A stretch of DNA of 64,000 nt from Pasteurella oralis (GCF_002850605.1 NZ_NXGB01000002.1:310001-374000), one strand, 5' to 3'. Positions 20,630 through 31,423 are shown, numbered from the stretch's first letter. Made by a program: numbers and translations. Notes: a model not told the origin generated them from the letters alone.

Positions 20630-22072
20630 TTAATAAGCGGATAAAATACGCTCATATAAATTTTTATACCCTGAAGCTGAAATTTGCCAGCTAAAGTCTT
20701 GTTCCATCGCTACAGTTCTCACGCTAAACCATAAACGCTGTTTCTGCCATAATACAAAAGCATTGGCTAATGCCTGACGCAATGCATCACCACTTGCTTG
20801 TTCAAATACAAAACCAGTTGCAAGACGTGCTTTAATATTTTCGGCTGAGCTATTGACGACTGTATCTGCCAATCCACCAGTCGAACGAACTAATGGCAAT
20901 GTGCCATATTTCAAGCCATATAATTGAGTTAAACCACAAGGTTCAAAACGACTTGGTACTAAAATCACATCACCACCAGCAACCATTAAATGTGATAATG
21001 CTTCATCGTAACCAATTTTGACTGCAATATGTTGCGGATAACGTTCAGCTAAAGACTTAATACCCGCTTCTAAATGTGGAGAACCTGAACCTAGTAATGC
21101 TAATTGACCGCCTTGTTTGACAATCTCATCAGCGCTTTCAATTAATAAGTCCACGCCCTTTTGCTCAGTTAAACGCGTCACCATCACAAATAATAAAGCA
21201 TCAGGATCTTGTGGCAAATTGAAATAAGCTTGTAATGCTTCTTTATTCTTACGTTTGCCTGTCATGGCTTTTAATTTATAGTGATGCTCAATATAACTAT
21301 CATTATTTGGGTGCCAAATTTGTTCATCAACACCATTTAAAATCCCCACTAAACGACCTTGTTGAGCCAAGGTATTTAATAAACCCTGTAAGCCATAGGA
21401 AAATTCAGGTGTAGTAATTTCTTGCGCATAGGTTGGACTTACTGCAGTAACGGCATCAGAATAATATAGTCCTGCTTTTAAGTAAGAAATTTGCCCATAC
21501 AACTCAAGCCCTTCCACATGAAACATGCTCGCAGGCAAACCAATTTCAAATAAATGATGATAAGCAAACTGTCCTTGATAAGCGAGATTATGAATTGTAA
21601 AAACAGATTTAGCTGGACGCCCTTTATTAAATAGATATGCACTGCTTAAGCCTGCATGCCAATCATGAGCATGTACAACTTCTGCTCGCCACCAGTTGTC
21701 CAACCCTGTTGCTAATTCAGCGGCCACCCAACCTAGCAATGCAAAACGCTTATAGTTATCAGCATAATCGTTATACCATTGATCATGATATGGATTACCT
21801 TCGCGCTGATATAAATGTGGTGCATCAATTAAATAGACACCCACTCCTTTATATTCGCCATAACGTAAAACGATATGACCAGCAAAGTTATCAAATTCAT
21901 TGACCACTACGGTATCAGGAATTCCCGCCACAATAGCAGGATAAGCTGGTAATACAATACGAGCATCAATGCCAATTTCTTTTTGTGCAAAAGGCAACGC
22001 ACCCATCACATCAGCTAACCCACCCGTTTTCAGTAAAGGATATAATTCCGAGCAAGCATGTAGTACTTTCAT
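20630..22072 (-). CDS. glgA: Glycogen synthase (ADP-glucose type)
   Basis: Transfers glucose from ADP-glucose to the growing alpha-1,4 chain. 480 residues, GT-B fold of family GT5. The N-terminal ADP-glucose motif is KTGGLADVMGALP and the C-terminal motif is PSRFEPCGLTQLYGLKYGT...STGGLADTV. Start follows AAGGGTAAC. It sits after a hairpin in the glgC-glgA gap that may lower its expression relative to glgC. Confidence 0.97.
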   Translation of the reverse strand: MKVLHACSELYPLLKTGGLADVMGALPFAQKEIGIDARIVLPAYPAIVAGIPDTVVVNEFDNFAGHIVLRYGEYKGVGVYLIDAPHLYQREGNPYHDQWYNDYADNYKRFALLGWVAAELATGLDNWWRAEVVHAHDWHAGLSSAYLFNKGRPAKSVFTIHNLAYQGQFAYHHLFEIGLPASMFHVEGLELYGQISYLKAGLYYSDAVTAVSPTYAQEITTPEFSYGLQGLLNTLAQQGRLVGILNGVDEQIWHPNNDSYIEHHYKLKAMTGKRKNKEALQAYFNLPQDPDALLFVMVTRLTEQKGVDLLIESADEIVKQGGQLALLGSGSPHLEAGIKSLAERYPQHIAVKIGYDEALSHLMVAGGDVILVPSRFEPCGLTQLYGLKYGTLPLVRSTGGLADTVVNSSAENIKARLATGFVFEQASGDALRQALANAFVLWQKQRLWFSVRTVAMEQDFSWQISASGYKNLYERILSAY

Positions 22073-22139
22073 TTTGTTACCCTTAAAGTGTCAAATATGT
22101 ATCAATATTGCTATTTTTTAAGCCGAACGATGATCTAAA

Positions 22140-22169
22140 TATAAAAGGGCGAACACATAGGCTCGCCCT
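22140..22169 (-). repeat. REP-like hairpin (GTAG plus stem) or internal terminator in the glgC-glgA gap
   Basis: Read on the minus strand the sequence is GTAG directly followed by a stem GGGCGA/TCGCCC with an A-rich flank giving TTTTAT. The GTAG tetranucleotide plus hairpin is the layout of REP palindromes recognised by REP-associated transposases; the T's also make it terminator-like. Only one copy was seen in this window. Confidence 0.5.
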
Positions 22170-22218
22170 ACGTTTCATTCAACCTATCGTTTGAATGGAT
22201 AAAACTTCCAAAAAACTG

Positions 22219-22227
22219 ACCGCACTT
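22219..22227 (-). repeat. Hin-type DNA uptake signal core
   Basis: ACCGCACTT touching the stop codon of glgC. Confidence 0.85.
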
Positions 22228-23534
22228 TAGTCTAAGTGAGCCTCTGAAACAACTTTTTCACCATTCAATTTTTTAAGCATCGATGGTGTCACCAACACCA
22301 CGCCACCTGAACTGACTCTAAAACGTTGGCGATCAAGTTCAAGGTTCACACCAATTTCCATGCCATCAGGAATCACTGCATGGCGGTCAATAATACAACG
22401 TTTTAATTTACAGTTTTTGCCAATAGTCACTTGTGGTAAAACAACACAATGATCAATTTCTGAACCTTCATTAATTTTAATGCGATCAAAGAGCACTGAA
22501 TAACTGATAGACGCATCAGTGATCACACAACCACCAGAAATTAGCGAATTATCCACTGGACGTGCATTTTCCTTCTTATAAAAGAATTTTGATGGATAGG
22601 TTTGCACAGGATTACCACGGATCGGCCAAGTTTGATCATAAATATCTAATTGTGGATTTTCACAAACTAGATCAATATTAGATTGCCAGAAACTATCTAA
22701 TGTCCCAACATCACGCCAGTAAATTTCGCCTTCAGTATTACGTCCCATACAAGAGCGGCTAAATGGATGGGCATACAACACACCTTCTTCTAACGCTTTC
22801 GGTAAAATATCTTTACCAAAGTCATGTGAAGTATAAGGCGAAGTAACCTCACGTTCTAATACATCATATAAGTAGTCTGCATCAAACACATAAATCCCCA
22901 TTGAAGCAAGCGAGGTATTTGGCTTACCAACCATCGCAGGAGGATATTTTGGTTTCTCAACAAATGATTTTACTTTCAGATTTTCATTGACCGCCATTAC
23001 CCCAAACTCGGAAGCTTTTTCACGCTCAACTTCAATACAACCAACAGTACATTTCGCACCACTATTAATATGGTCAATCAACATTTGGCTATAATCTTGC
23101 TTATAAATATGATCACCTGCTAAGATTAATACATATTTTGGGCAATAATGATCGCGAATAATCGCCATGTTTTGATAAACCGCATCCGCAGTTCCACGAT
23201 ACCAAGTCGAATCATCAATCTGCTGGCGAGCAGGTAACATATCAATAAATTCCCCACGTTCTGCAGGTAAGAATGACCAACCATTTTGTAAGTGACGTAA
23301 TAAAGAATGCGCCGCATATTGTGTCACTACTCCAATGCGGTTTAGACCCGAGTTTAAGCAGTTTGATAAAGCAAAATCAATAATTCGGCGATTTCCGCCA
23401 AAATATAGTGCGGGTTTCGCACGTTTGTCAGTTAATTCATAAAGGCGTGAACCACGACCGCCCGCAAGAATTAATACGAGCGTTTCTTTCACTAGCTCAT
23501 ATTTATTAGGTAATTTAGCAATACTACTATTCAT
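22227..23534 (-). CDS. glgC: Glucose-1-phosphate adenylyltransferase
   Basis: Makes ADP-glucose from ATP and glucose-1-phosphate, the committed and allosterically controlled step of glycogen synthesis. Start set at MNSSIAKLPNKYELV (23534) because GGAGGT lies 4 nt upstream; the frame extends to 23585 without a ribosome site. 435 residues. Nucleotide loop LILAGGRGSRLYELT and the activator/catalytic region KRAKPALYFGG, GTADAVYQN, and a C-terminal left-handed beta-helix (CVVLPQVTIGKNCKLKRCII) are present. Confidence 0.96.
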   Translation of the reverse strand: MNSSIAKLPNKYELVKETLVLILAGGRGSRLYELTDKRAKPALYFGGNRRIIDFALSNCLNSGLNRIGVVTQYAAHSLLRHLQNGWSFLPAERGEFIDMLPARQQIDDSTWYRGTADAVYQNMAIIRDHYCPKYVLILAGDHIYKQDYSQMLIDHINSGAKCTVGCIEVEREKASEFGVMAVNENLKVKSFVEKPKYPPAMVGKPNTSLASMGIYVFDADYLYDVLEREVTSPYTSHDFGKDILPKALEEGVLYAHPFSRSCMGRNTEGEIYWRDVGTLDSFWQSNIDLVCENPQLDIYDQTWPIRGNPVQTYPSKFFYKKENARPVDNSLISGGCVITDASISYSVLFDRIKINEGSEIDHCVVLPQVTIGKNCKLKRCIIDRHAVIPDGMEIGVNLELDRQRFRVSSGGVVLVTPSMLKKLNGEKVVSEAHLD

Positions 23535-23617
23535 AATGACCTCCATTATTATATGGGCAATGTTGCACAACCTAATATCAACCACCCTTATTTATTGTTT
23601 CAATTTCTACTGACGAC

Positions 23618-25609
23618 TTATTTTTGCAACACACAAAAAGCGATATCCCCCACCTCAACCAAATTATCCTGCATGGTTGTGTCTGCTGCATGATATACAA
23701 CTTCCCAATCACCTTCTGGTAATAAAAAAGTTTGTAATTCTGCTTTACTATTAATCAAGAATAACCAACGATTATCCAATAACACTTGTAATGCTTTAAT
23801 TTCTCGATTATGCCAATCATCAATGCTTTTTGGCTTACCCATTACATTAAGCCATTGCACATTATCTGGACTCCACCATAGATCATTGTATAAACTCGCA
23901 ATTTGCTTTCGAATTGCAATCGTTTGCTTAGTTAAATCAAATAATCTCTGGTTAAAAGATTGCCATTTTAGCCATGTTATTTCATTGTCTTGACAATAAG
24001 CATTGTTATTACCAAATTGCGAATTACCAAATTCATCTCCTGCTAATAACATAGGTGTACCATTTGATAACAGGAGGCTCATCAACAAACTTATAGTACT
24101 TAACATACGTGCATTTTCTACTGCACTTGGCACATTTTCTATGCCTTCAACACCATGGTTATAGCTATAATTTTCATTCCGACCATCACGGTTTTCTTCG
24201 CCATTTGCCCAATTATGCTTTTGGTTATAACTGACTAAATCACGTAACGTGAAACCATCATGTGCAGTAATATAATTCACCGAGCAATGGGGTTTACGTT
24301 CACCACGTTTAAAAATATCACTCGATCCAGCCAACCGTTCAGCAAAGGCGCCATTTTCACCACTTTTCCACAACCAAAAACGCGTCATATCATCACGAAA
24401 ACGATCATTCCATTCCGCAAAATAGTCAGGGAAATTGCCAACTTGATAGCCAAAATCGCCAATATCCCAAGGCTCTGAAATCAATTTACATTGCTGTAAA
24501 CTGGGTACAGCAACCATATCGGCAAAGAGTTGTGCTTGTGGATTAAAGCCACCTTGATTTTCTCGCCCCAATACCGCGCCTAAATCAAAGCGGAAACCAT
24601 CAACATGACATTCTTCTACCCAATAACGTAAACAATCAACTACCCAGCGACGTGTCATTGGATGGGATAAATTCATCGTATTGCCACATCCCGTCCAGTT
24701 GCGATAATATCCTTGCTCGTCTTGCCAGTAGTAAGCTTTATCATCAATACCACGCTGGCTAAAAGTTGGGAAATGCTGTTCTGATTCTACGCTGTGGTTA
24801 AATACCACATCGAGAATCACCTCAATGCCCGCTTGGTGCAAGGCTTTCACCATCGTTTTAAACTCTGTTAGTGGGCTTGAACCCGCTTGTTTTGACCAAT
24901 ATTTAGGCTCTACCGCAAACATTGCTAATGGGCTATATCCCCAATAATTATGCAATCCTTTTTCCTGCAAATGGACTTCGTCAAGCTGATAATTCACTGG
25001 CAACAATTCTATTGCAGTGACCCCTAATTCTTGCAAATAGGCAATCATATTTGGGTGTGCTAGTGCAGCATAGCTACCACGAATCTGTGCAGGCAAATCC
25101 TCTCTTAACTGCGTAAATCCTTTCACATTCAATTCATAAATTACTGTCTTAGCCCAAGGAGTTTGTAATAATTGATCGTTTTCCCAATCAAAAGCCTCAT
25201 CAATTATCACCGCCTTAGGCGCGAGATGTGCATTATCGCGTGAATCAGATAAATCAAACCAAGCGCGTTTCTCTGCACTGCTTAAATCAGGTTTACCCAC
25301 AACGGCTTTAGCATAAGGATCCAACATTAACTTATTTGGATTCGCTAAAGTGCGGTCTGTTTTCCCCGAAATTCGATAACCATATTCTGTACCTAAAGGC
25401 ACATCACTTAACCAAATATGCCAAACATCACCCGTTTTTTGGGTAAGTTGAAATTTGCTTTCGTTGCCTTCTTGATCAAACAAACATAGCTCTATCGCAC
25501 TTGCCTCACTCGAAAATAGTGAAAAATTATGACCACTAACACCATCTTCTATTTGAGCTGTACATCCTAAAGGATAAGGTTTTCCTGTTTTAATTCTTTT
25601 TGTATTCAT
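23618..25609 (-). CDS. glgX: Glycogen debranching enzyme
   Basis: Isoamylase-type (GH13) enzyme that removes the short branches left by glycogen phosphorylase. 663 residues, close to the usual 657. N-terminal carbohydrate-binding domain, then the GH13 barrel with DVVFNHSVE, VDGFRFDLGAVLG (nucleophile Asp), LISEPWD (acid Glu) and YITAHDGFTLRDLVSYN. Starts MNTKRIKTGK with only a weak ribosome site; 33-bp gap after glgB. Confidence 0.96.
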   Translation of the reverse strand: MNTKRIKTGKPYPLGCTAQIEDGVSGHNFSLFSSEASAIELCLFDQEGNESKFQLTQKTGDVWHIWLSDVPLGTEYGYRISGKTDRTLANPNKLMLDPYAKAVVGKPDLSSAEKRAWFDLSDSRDNAHLAPKAVIIDEAFDWENDQLLQTPWAKTVIYELNVKGFTQLREDLPAQIRGSYAALAHPNMIAYLQELGVTAIELLPVNYQLDEVHLQEKGLHNYWGYSPLAMFAVEPKYWSKQAGSSPLTEFKTMVKALHQAGIEVILDVVFNHSVESEQHFPTFSQRGIDDKAYYWQDEQGYYRNWTGCGNTMNLSHPMTRRWVVDCLRYWVEECHVDGFRFDLGAVLGRENQGGFNPQAQLFADMVAVPSLQQCKLISEPWDIGDFGYQVGNFPDYFAEWNDRFRDDMTRFWLWKSGENGAFAERLAGSSDIFKRGERKPHCSVNYITAHDGFTLRDLVSYNQKHNWANGEENRDGRNENYSYNHGVEGIENVPSAVENARMLSTISLLMSLLLSNGTPMLLAGDEFGNSQFGNNNAYCQDNEITWLKWQSFNQRLFDLTKQTIAIRKQIASLYNDLWWSPDNVQWLNVMGKPKSIDDWHNREIKALQVLLDNRWLFLINSKAELQTFLLPEGDWEVVYHAADTTMQDNLVEVGDIAFCVLQK
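25348..25356 (+). repeat. Hin-type DNA uptake signal core
   Basis: AAGTGCGGT inside the N-terminal coding part of glgX. Confidence 0.85.
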
Positions 25610-25642
25610 TACGACTAGTTACTACTTTATTGTTCTTTCTGA

Positions 25643-27835
25643 TTATTCACCTTCATATTTCAAATAAATTGTTGCCAATGGTGGCACAGAAATACGAATA
25701 GATTGTGCTCTTTCATGACTTGCTACATCTTCACTGCTCACTGTACCAAAATTACCTACATTAGAGCCTTCATAAAATTCGGAGTCGGTATTCAAAATCT
25801 CCACATATTGCCCCGCAAGATTTACACCGATGCGATAATCATGGCGTGGTACAGGTGTGAAATTACTCACCACAATAATACGTTCACCATTCTTGCTACG
25901 ACGTTCGAAAGCAAAAATAGAGTTTTGACGATCATCAACCACTAACCAATCAAACCCTTCTGGATCGTAATCCAATTCAAATAATGCTGCGTTTTGTTGA
26001 TAAATATGGTTCAAATCTTTAACTAAAAGATGCACACCTTGATGCCAGCTACCGCCAATATTTTTATCTAATAAAAACCAATCTAAACTTTGCTCATAGT
26101 TCCATTCACGCCCTTGTGCAAATTCATTTCCCATGAACAATAATTTTTTACCCGGATAGCCCCACATATAGCCATAATAAGCACGTAAATTTGCAAATTT
26201 TTGCCATGCATCTCCCGGCATTTTGCCTAATAATGAGGATTTACCATGCACTACTTCATCATGAGAAAGAGGCAACACAAAATTTTCGCTGTATTGATAC
26301 ACCATACCAAATGTCATTTGATCATGATGATATTGACGATAAACAGGATCTTTTTGCATGTAGGATAACGTGTCGTTCATCCAACCCATATTCCATTTAA
26401 AATGGAATCCTAGCCCTCCTTCTTTACTCGGTTTAGTCACACCAGCAAAAGAAGTAGACTCTTCAGCAATTGAAATTGCACCATTCACTTCCGAATCAAT
26501 TTTCCAATTAGTGTGTTTTAAAAACTCAATCGCTTCTAAATTTTCACGCCCACCATATTGATTTGGAATCCATTCACCATCAGCACGACTATAATCACGA
26601 TAAATCATTGATGCCACCGCATCCACACGAATACCGTCTAAACCAAAGCGTTCTAACCAATAAAGCGCATTACTAGATAAGAAATTACGGACTTCATTAC
26701 GTCCATAGTTATAAATTAAGGTATTCCAATCTTGATGATAGCCTTCTTTGGGATCAGCATGTTCATACAAAGCTGTTCCATCAAAAGCAGCCAAACCATG
26801 GGTATCACTAGGAAAATGCCCTGGGACCCAGTCTAAAATGACATTAATTCCAGCATCATGCGCTTTATCCACTAAACGTTTAAACCCTTCTGCTGTACCA
26901 AATCGACTTGTTGGTGAATATAAGCCTAAAGGCTGATAGCCCCATGAACCATCAAATGGAAATTCAGATAACGGCAAAAACTCAATATGAGTAAAGCCCA
27001 TTTCTTTTACATAAGGAATTAGTTCATCTGCAATCTGGTCATAATCCAACCAAAAATTATTTGCTAAATTGCGGCGCCATGAACCTAAATGCACTTCATA
27101 AATCGAAATCGGTTGATCAAACTGATTGGCTTTACGGCGTTTTTCAGTCATCTCAACCATCTCAGGTAACGCACTAATTTGTGATGCAGTATCAGGACGC
27201 AGTTGTGAACTAAATGCGTATGGATCGGCTTTTAAGCGTAACTGACCGTGGCAATCAATTAATTCGTATTTATATAACTGACCCAAAGAGGCTTTTGGTA
27301 AAAATAATTCCCACACACCACTCTTCTGATGAAAGCGCATTGGATGGCGGCGCCCATCCCAATAGTTGAAATCGCCAACGATAGAAACTCGTCTAGCATT
27401 TGGTGCCCATAAACGGAAATTCACACCTGATACACCATCACACTCCATAAAATGTGCACCTAATACTTCATAAGGACGTAAATGCGAACCTTCACTAAGC
27501 AACCAATTATCTAAGTCAGTCAACATTGGATGGAAACGATAAGGATCCTCAATAATTTGCGATTCTGCGCCCCAAAATACTTGTAATTGATAAGCAAAAA
27601 AAGTTCTCGTTTTCGGTACGATACCCGTAAAAAAGCCGCGTTCATCTATACAATCTAATTCACATACTTCTTTATGAGTTTCGTTATCAATCACAATAAC
27701 ACGTTGAGCATCGGGTAATAACGCTCGAATCTCAATACCATTTTCTGTCTCATGCATTCCTAGCACAGAAAATGGATCGGCATGCGTTCCTTCAAAAAAC
27801 TGATTAATTACTGAATGCGAAACTAATTGAACCAT
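25643..27835 (-). CDS. glgB: 1,4-alpha-glucan branching enzyme
   Basis: Forms the alpha-1,6 branches of glycogen (GH13). 730 residues, the two-N-domain type found in enterobacteria (about residues 1-115 and 125-220), then the barrel with [27 protein letters not shown] (nucleophile Asp), IAEEST (acid Glu) and [12 protein letters not shown]. Start follows GAGGATTTGTT. Second gene of the operon, 29 bp after malQ. Confidence 0.97.
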   Translation of the reverse strand: MVQLVSHSVINQFFEGTHADPFSVLGMHETENGIEIRALLPDAQRVIVIDNETHKEVCELDCIDERGFFTGIVPKTRTFFAYQLQVFWGAESQIIEDPYRFHPMLTDLDNWLLSEGSHLRPYEVLGAHFMECDGVSGVNFRLWAPNARRVSIVGDFNYWDGRRHPMRFHQKSGVWELFLPKASLGQLYKYELIDCHGQLRLKADPYAFSSQLRPDTASQISALPEMVEMTEKRRKANQFDQPISIYEVHLGSWRRNLANNFWLDYDQIADELIPYVKEMGFTHIEFLPLSEFPFDGSWGYQPLGLYSPTSRFGTAEGFKRLVDKAHDAGINVILDWVPGHFPSDTHGLAAFDGTALYEHADPKEGYHQDWNTLIYNYGRNEVRNFLSSNALYWLERFGLDGIRVDAVASMIYRDYSRADGEWIPNQYGGRENLEAIEFLKHTNWKIDSEVNGAISIAEESTSFAGVTKPSKEGGLGFHFKWNMGWMNDTLSYMQKDPVYRQYHHDQMTFGMVYQYSENFVLPLSHDEVVHGKSSLLGKMPGDAWQKFANLRAYYGYMWGYPGKKLLFMGNEFAQGREWNYEQSLDWFLLDKNIGGSWHQGVHLLVKDLNHIYQQNAALFELDYDPEGFDWLVVDDRQNSIFAFERRSKNGERIIVVSNFTPVPRHDYRIGVNLAGQYVEILNTDSEFYEGSNVGNFGTVSSEDVASHERAQSIRISVPPLATIYLKYEGE

Positions 27836-27864
27836 AACAAATCCTCAATTCGACTCTAATAGAT

Positions 27865-29955
27865 TTATACCTTACGTGCTTGGTTAACTGATGCTAAAAA
27901 TGCCGTGATATTATTATCATTAAACATAGATTCTAATGTACAAGCTAGCTTTTTGCGCCAATTTGGATATTCTGTATCCGTTCCCGGTAAATTAAATGAA
28001 ACTTCTTGACTCAGTAAATTTTCTAATTGCACACCAATAAGTTGGCTACAGCTATTGGCTAAATATTGATGTAACACATAATTTAAATGTGCATGCATGG
28101 CCATAGAAAGCGCATCACCCTCATAATGTGCGGGCAAATAGCTATCACGACGTAAAGTATCTAATAACGCTTGTTTATCAACTACTCGTTGTTCGTATTT
28201 TTGTTGTAAAACTTCACCCTCTAAAACCCCTAGTTGATTAAATAACTGTAAGTCCACACAATGCCAAAAGCTCGATAAAGAAGGCACATCATGTGTACCA
28301 ATAGTAGAAAAGGCTTTTAATGGAAAAGCATTTGCTGCAGGGTATTCCCGATTTCGTTGTTCAAAATACAATACAAAATAAGAAAAAATCTGAAATTCAT
28401 TCAATTTCGACCGCACTTCATCAGGTACTGTCCCCAAATCTTCACCAACTACAAGGCATTGATTACGTTGGCTCTCAATCGCTAAAATAGCCATGAGTCG
28501 ATCAAATGGATAATGTACATAAGCGCCATCAGCAGCAGTTTTACCTTCAGGAATTAGCCATAAACGGAATAATCCCATCACATGGTCAATACGTAAAATA
28601 CCAAAGTGCTGCATATTACTACGCAGCATATCAATAAAGGGCTGGAACCCTCGTGCTTTGAGTACAGCAGGATTATAAGGTGGCAAATTCCAATTTTGCC
28701 CAATAGGACCTAAAGGATCAGGTGGTGCTCCAACTGAAGCATTAACAAAATAAAGTTCAGGATCAGACCAAACATCAACACTACCACGAGAACTATTTAC
28801 TGCTAAATCACCATAAATACCAAGTGCCATTCCAAGGCTTTGACATAAGCGTTGAATTTCATTTAATTGCACTGTGGTTAACCATTGTAACCATGCATAA
28901 AACTCAACTTGATCTTGATGTTGTTTTAATAAAGCTTTGCGTTTTGTTACGCTCAATTGCTGCCATTCCTGATACCAACCTAACCAGCCGATGGTCTGTT
29001 CTGTTGGCGTATGTTGATGAAATTGACTATCAAGTACATTAAACAACCCCTGCAACAATAAAGGTTCGCCTTGTTGCTTCATAAATTGTTGGAATGTTTG
29101 ACGACGCTGCATAATATGCGTTGATTTGCTTCGCTTTGAAAAAGCAAATAATTGTTCAAGCGCAGTGAGTTTTAAATTTGTTACTGCAGTATAATCAACC
29201 AATTCTGCATAACGTAATTGTTCAATCTCACTTTGCACTTCCTCAGAAACAAACCAATTTTGTACAGTTTTACATAATTTAAATTCAGGTAATGTATGGA
29301 CAGCTAAATAAATAGAATTTAGCCAGCGTCTAGAGGAAGAACTATATGGACTCGCCCACTCTGGTACCGCTGGATACATTAAATGCAATGGATTGATCCC
29401 AATAAAATCAACACCATATTGACTAACTTGCTTGATCAAATACGCCAAATCCGAAAAATCTCCAATCCCCCAGTTTTGTTGAGAACGTAAACTATAAAGT
29501 TGTACATTAAGTCCCCAAACTTTCTTTTGTTCTAATACAGGAGGCTGATAGACAGTTTTTGGCGAAACAAGTAAACGAATAAGATAATTTTTTTCTGCGC
29601 TAGAGATAATTAATTGATAATAGCCATATTCTAAAGTAGGCAATTCAATAAACAGAGAACAAAATAAAGATTGCTCAAGCAAAATTTGCCCAGAATCATT
29701 CGATAATTGATAGGTTAAAGATTGTTGGGATAAATTTAAAGGCGTTAAATCATATTGAATAGATTCATGTTCAAAAAACACAGCAACATCATCATAATAA
29801 GTTACGGATTTATTTAGTTTAGTTGGTCGAGTTAATAGTTCCGTAAAATACGCCAGTGTTTCTGAGCTAGCATAAATTAAATTGCCATCGATATCGTAGT
29901 GAGAGCTTGCAATACCTTGCTTCTCTGCCTCCCGCCTTAAGTACGCCATATCCAT
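27865..29955 (-). CDS. malQ: 4-alpha-glucanotransferase (amylomaltase)
   Basis: Moves maltodextrin segments between chains, supplying longer primers or acting on the debranching products. About 696 residues (GH77). Conserved FIGINPLHLMYP, LRIDHVMGLFRLW (nucleophile Asp), VGEDLGTVPDEV (acid Glu) and IGTHDVPSL. Start set at the ATG at 29955, 6 nt after AGGTAG; the frame runs on to a TTG at 29961. First gene of the glycogen operon; the upstream gap holds a promoter and a CRP-like site. Confidence 0.95.
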   Translation of the reverse strand: MDMAYLRREAEKQGIASSHYDIDGNLIYASSETLAYFTELLTRPTKLNKSVTYYDDVAVFFEHESIQYDLTPLNLSQQSLTYQLSNDSGQILLEQSLFCSLFIELPTLEYGYYQLIISSAEKNYLIRLLVSPKTVYQPPVLEQKKVWGLNVQLYSLRSQQNWGIGDFSDLAYLIKQVSQYGVDFIGINPLHLMYPAVPEWASPYSSSSRRWLNSIYLAVHTLPEFKLCKTVQNWFVSEEVQSEIEQLRYAELVDYTAVTNLKLTALEQLFAFSKRSKSTHIMQRRQTFQQFMKQQGEPLLLQGLFNVLDSQFHQHTPTEQTIGWLGWYQEWQQLSVTKRKALLKQHQDQVEFYAWLQWLTTVQLNEIQRLCQSLGMALGIYGDLAVNSSRGSVDVWSDPELYFVNASVGAPPDPLGPIGQNWNLPPYNPAVLKARGFQPFIDMLRSNMQHFGILRIDHVMGLFRLWLIPEGKTAADGAYVHYPFDRLMAILAIESQRNQCLVVGEDLGTVPDEVRSKLNEFQIFSYFVLYFEQRNREYPAANAFPLKAFSTIGTHDVPSLSSFWHCVDLQLFNQLGVLEGEVLQQKYEQRVVDKQALLDTLRRDSYLPAHYEGDALSMAMHAHLNYVLHQYLANSCSQLIGVQLENLLSQEVSFNLPGTDTEYPNWRKKLACTLESMFNDNNITAFLASVNQARKV
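28410..28418 (-). repeat. Hin-type DNA uptake signal core
   Basis: ACCGCACTT inside malQ. Confidence 0.85.
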
Positions 29956-29991
29956 TATCAACTACCTAAACTAGACTAATAATTAGTAGTT

Positions 29992-30052
29992 ATTCTATCC
30001 AAGCCGCATACAAAGGCAACGACTTTTGTTTAAATTAGTGATCTTGGTCAAG
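29992..30052 (-). promoter_or_regulatory. malQ-glg promoter with CRP/FNR-like site
   Basis: -35 TTGCCT (30019 to 30014), 16-bp spacer, -10 TAGAAT (29997 to 29992). The dyad AGTGATCTTGGTCAAG (30037-30052) is centred ~60 bp upstream of the predicted start. It fits an FNR box (GTGAT-N4-GTCAA, 8 of 10) slightly better than CRP (7 of 10), but the spacing favours CRP class I. The rest of the 319-bp gap holds the terminator of the next gene and nothing else recognisable. Confidence 0.4.
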
Positions 30053-30243
30053 AATAATTTATTTTCAGTATTTACAAGGTTTGATTACGTTTTTCTATCT
30101 CGAAAAAAGCATAAAATGAGTACGGATTTTCTTGTTAAAATCAATGTATCTCATTTTTATTGAAGGATCATCATTTGGTTCGAAAAATAAAATGTGACAG
30201 GGTTCGAAATTAATATATATCGATGTAATTATCATTCAATAAT

Positions 30244-30267
30244 AAACCCCGTTGTCATACGGGGTTT
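30244..30267 (-). terminator. Terminator of the HsdR-N-like gene
   Basis: AAACCCCG/CGGGGTTT arms, 8-nt loop, 7 bp after the stop codon at 30275; the following T-tract is short. Confidence 0.65.
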
Positions 30268-30274
30268 ATACTAA

Positions 30275-31423
30275 TCATGATTTTTTACGACTAAAATTCT
30301 CATCATTAGCACAAAATTCTAGTGAATCTCGAATAATTCCACTTAATCGTAAAATATTTTCTGGTCTATCGATCACAATCTGAGTTCCAGAAAGTACTAA
30401 TCCAACACGAGAAATTTCTTTTTTATGATCATCAGTTAATTCTATTGGTATTGAAATAGATGGATGCTGCTTATTGTCATAATAACGTAATATCCATCTA
30501 TTGCTTTTACCTTGGAATAAAAGGCTAAAATAACTTTCTGTGTCTTTAGCAATTAAATCAACATCATCACCTAAAATCATTCTCACATAATCATGTAATA
30601 ATCTTTCAGTATATGTTGTAACGATTTTACTATTTTCAGGATCAACTATTGGAGCTGTTTCATCAATGACTTTTTCTAATTCAGTAGATTTTTCTTCAGG
30701 TTCAGTCTTACTGGATAAACCATATACAACCATGGCACTTACTGCTTTTTCTACGGTTTGTTTAACAATTGGACTAATACTCTCCAGAAAACGTTGATTC
30801 AATTGACGTCCAATATTTGATCTACTTGCAACATAACGCACAAACTCAAGATCTATTTCTTTTAAACTCGAACTAATTGTTCTAGTAAATGCAGATAAAT
30901 AAACGCTTTCTTCTGCTAATGTGCGCAATGCTTCTGGTTGAAAGCAATCATGACAAAATCGAGCTAATTGTTCAATTTTAGATAAATCCAAATTTTCAAA
31001 ATCTATCTTTAAAAATGGCGTATTATCCATAATGTTTTTTTCATCCAGATCAGTGAAAAAGCGCCATTCCCGCCCATTAGTTACAGCAGCTACAGTGACT
31101 TCTGGTGTTGCATTGAAATAACGAGATAGTTGAGGTGAGTGATTAGTTAAATTCTCAGCCCAAGACTTAGCTTCAATAAACATAACAGGTACATCATGAC
31201 AAAATAAAGCATAATCGACTCTCTCTCCACTTTTAATACCGTTAAAATCAGCACCATACTCCGCTTTTACTTTAGTAGGATCATAAGGGCTAAAACCTAA
31301 AATATCTAAGAGAGGTAAAATTAGCGCTTGTTTTGTTGTTTCTTCCGTCGTGCAATATTGCCCAACTTTAATTATATGTTGTGAGTGAGATTCAATCTTA
31401 TCTCTAAAAATACTATCAGCCAT
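30275..31423 (-). CDS. Lone HsdR-N-type nuclease-fold protein
   Basis: 382 residues. The N-terminal ~130 residues match the HsdR N-terminal (type I restriction R-subunit) domain: LLDILGFSPYDPTKVKAEY followed by the PD-(D/E)XK signature ERVDYAL (D70) and FIEAKSW (E84, K86), then VTNGREWRFF. There are no helicase motifs, so it is not a full restriction subunit. The C-terminal ~120 residues are of unknown type. No methylase or specificity gene adjoins. Strong ribosome site AAAGGAGATTAATA before the ATG. Such solo proteins are often labelled restriction enzymes; nuclease activity and role in phage defence are unproven. Confidence 0.8.
   Translation of the reverse strand: MADSIFRDKIESHSQHIIKVGQYCTTEETTKQALILPLLDILGFSPYDPTKVKAEYGADFNGIKSGERVDYALFCHDVPVMFIEAKSWAENLTNHSPQLSRYFNATPEVTVAAVTNGREWRFFTDLDEKNIMDNTPFLKIDFENLDLSKIEQLARFCHDCFQPEALRTLAEESVYLSAFTRTISSSLKEIDLEFVRYVASRSNIGRQLNQRFLESISPIVKQTVEKAVSAMVVYGLSSKTEPEEKSTELEKVIDETAPIVDPENSKIVTTYTERLLHDYVRMILGDDVDLIAKDTESYFSLLFQGKSNRWILRYYDNKQHPSISIPIELTDDHKKEISRVGLVLSGTQIVIDRPENILRLSGIIRDSLEFCANDENFSRKKS

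Noticed and set aside
30275-31423. A complete type I restriction-modification system
   Set aside because: Only an HsdR-N-type domain is present. There are no helicase motifs and no hsdM or hsdS genes nearby.
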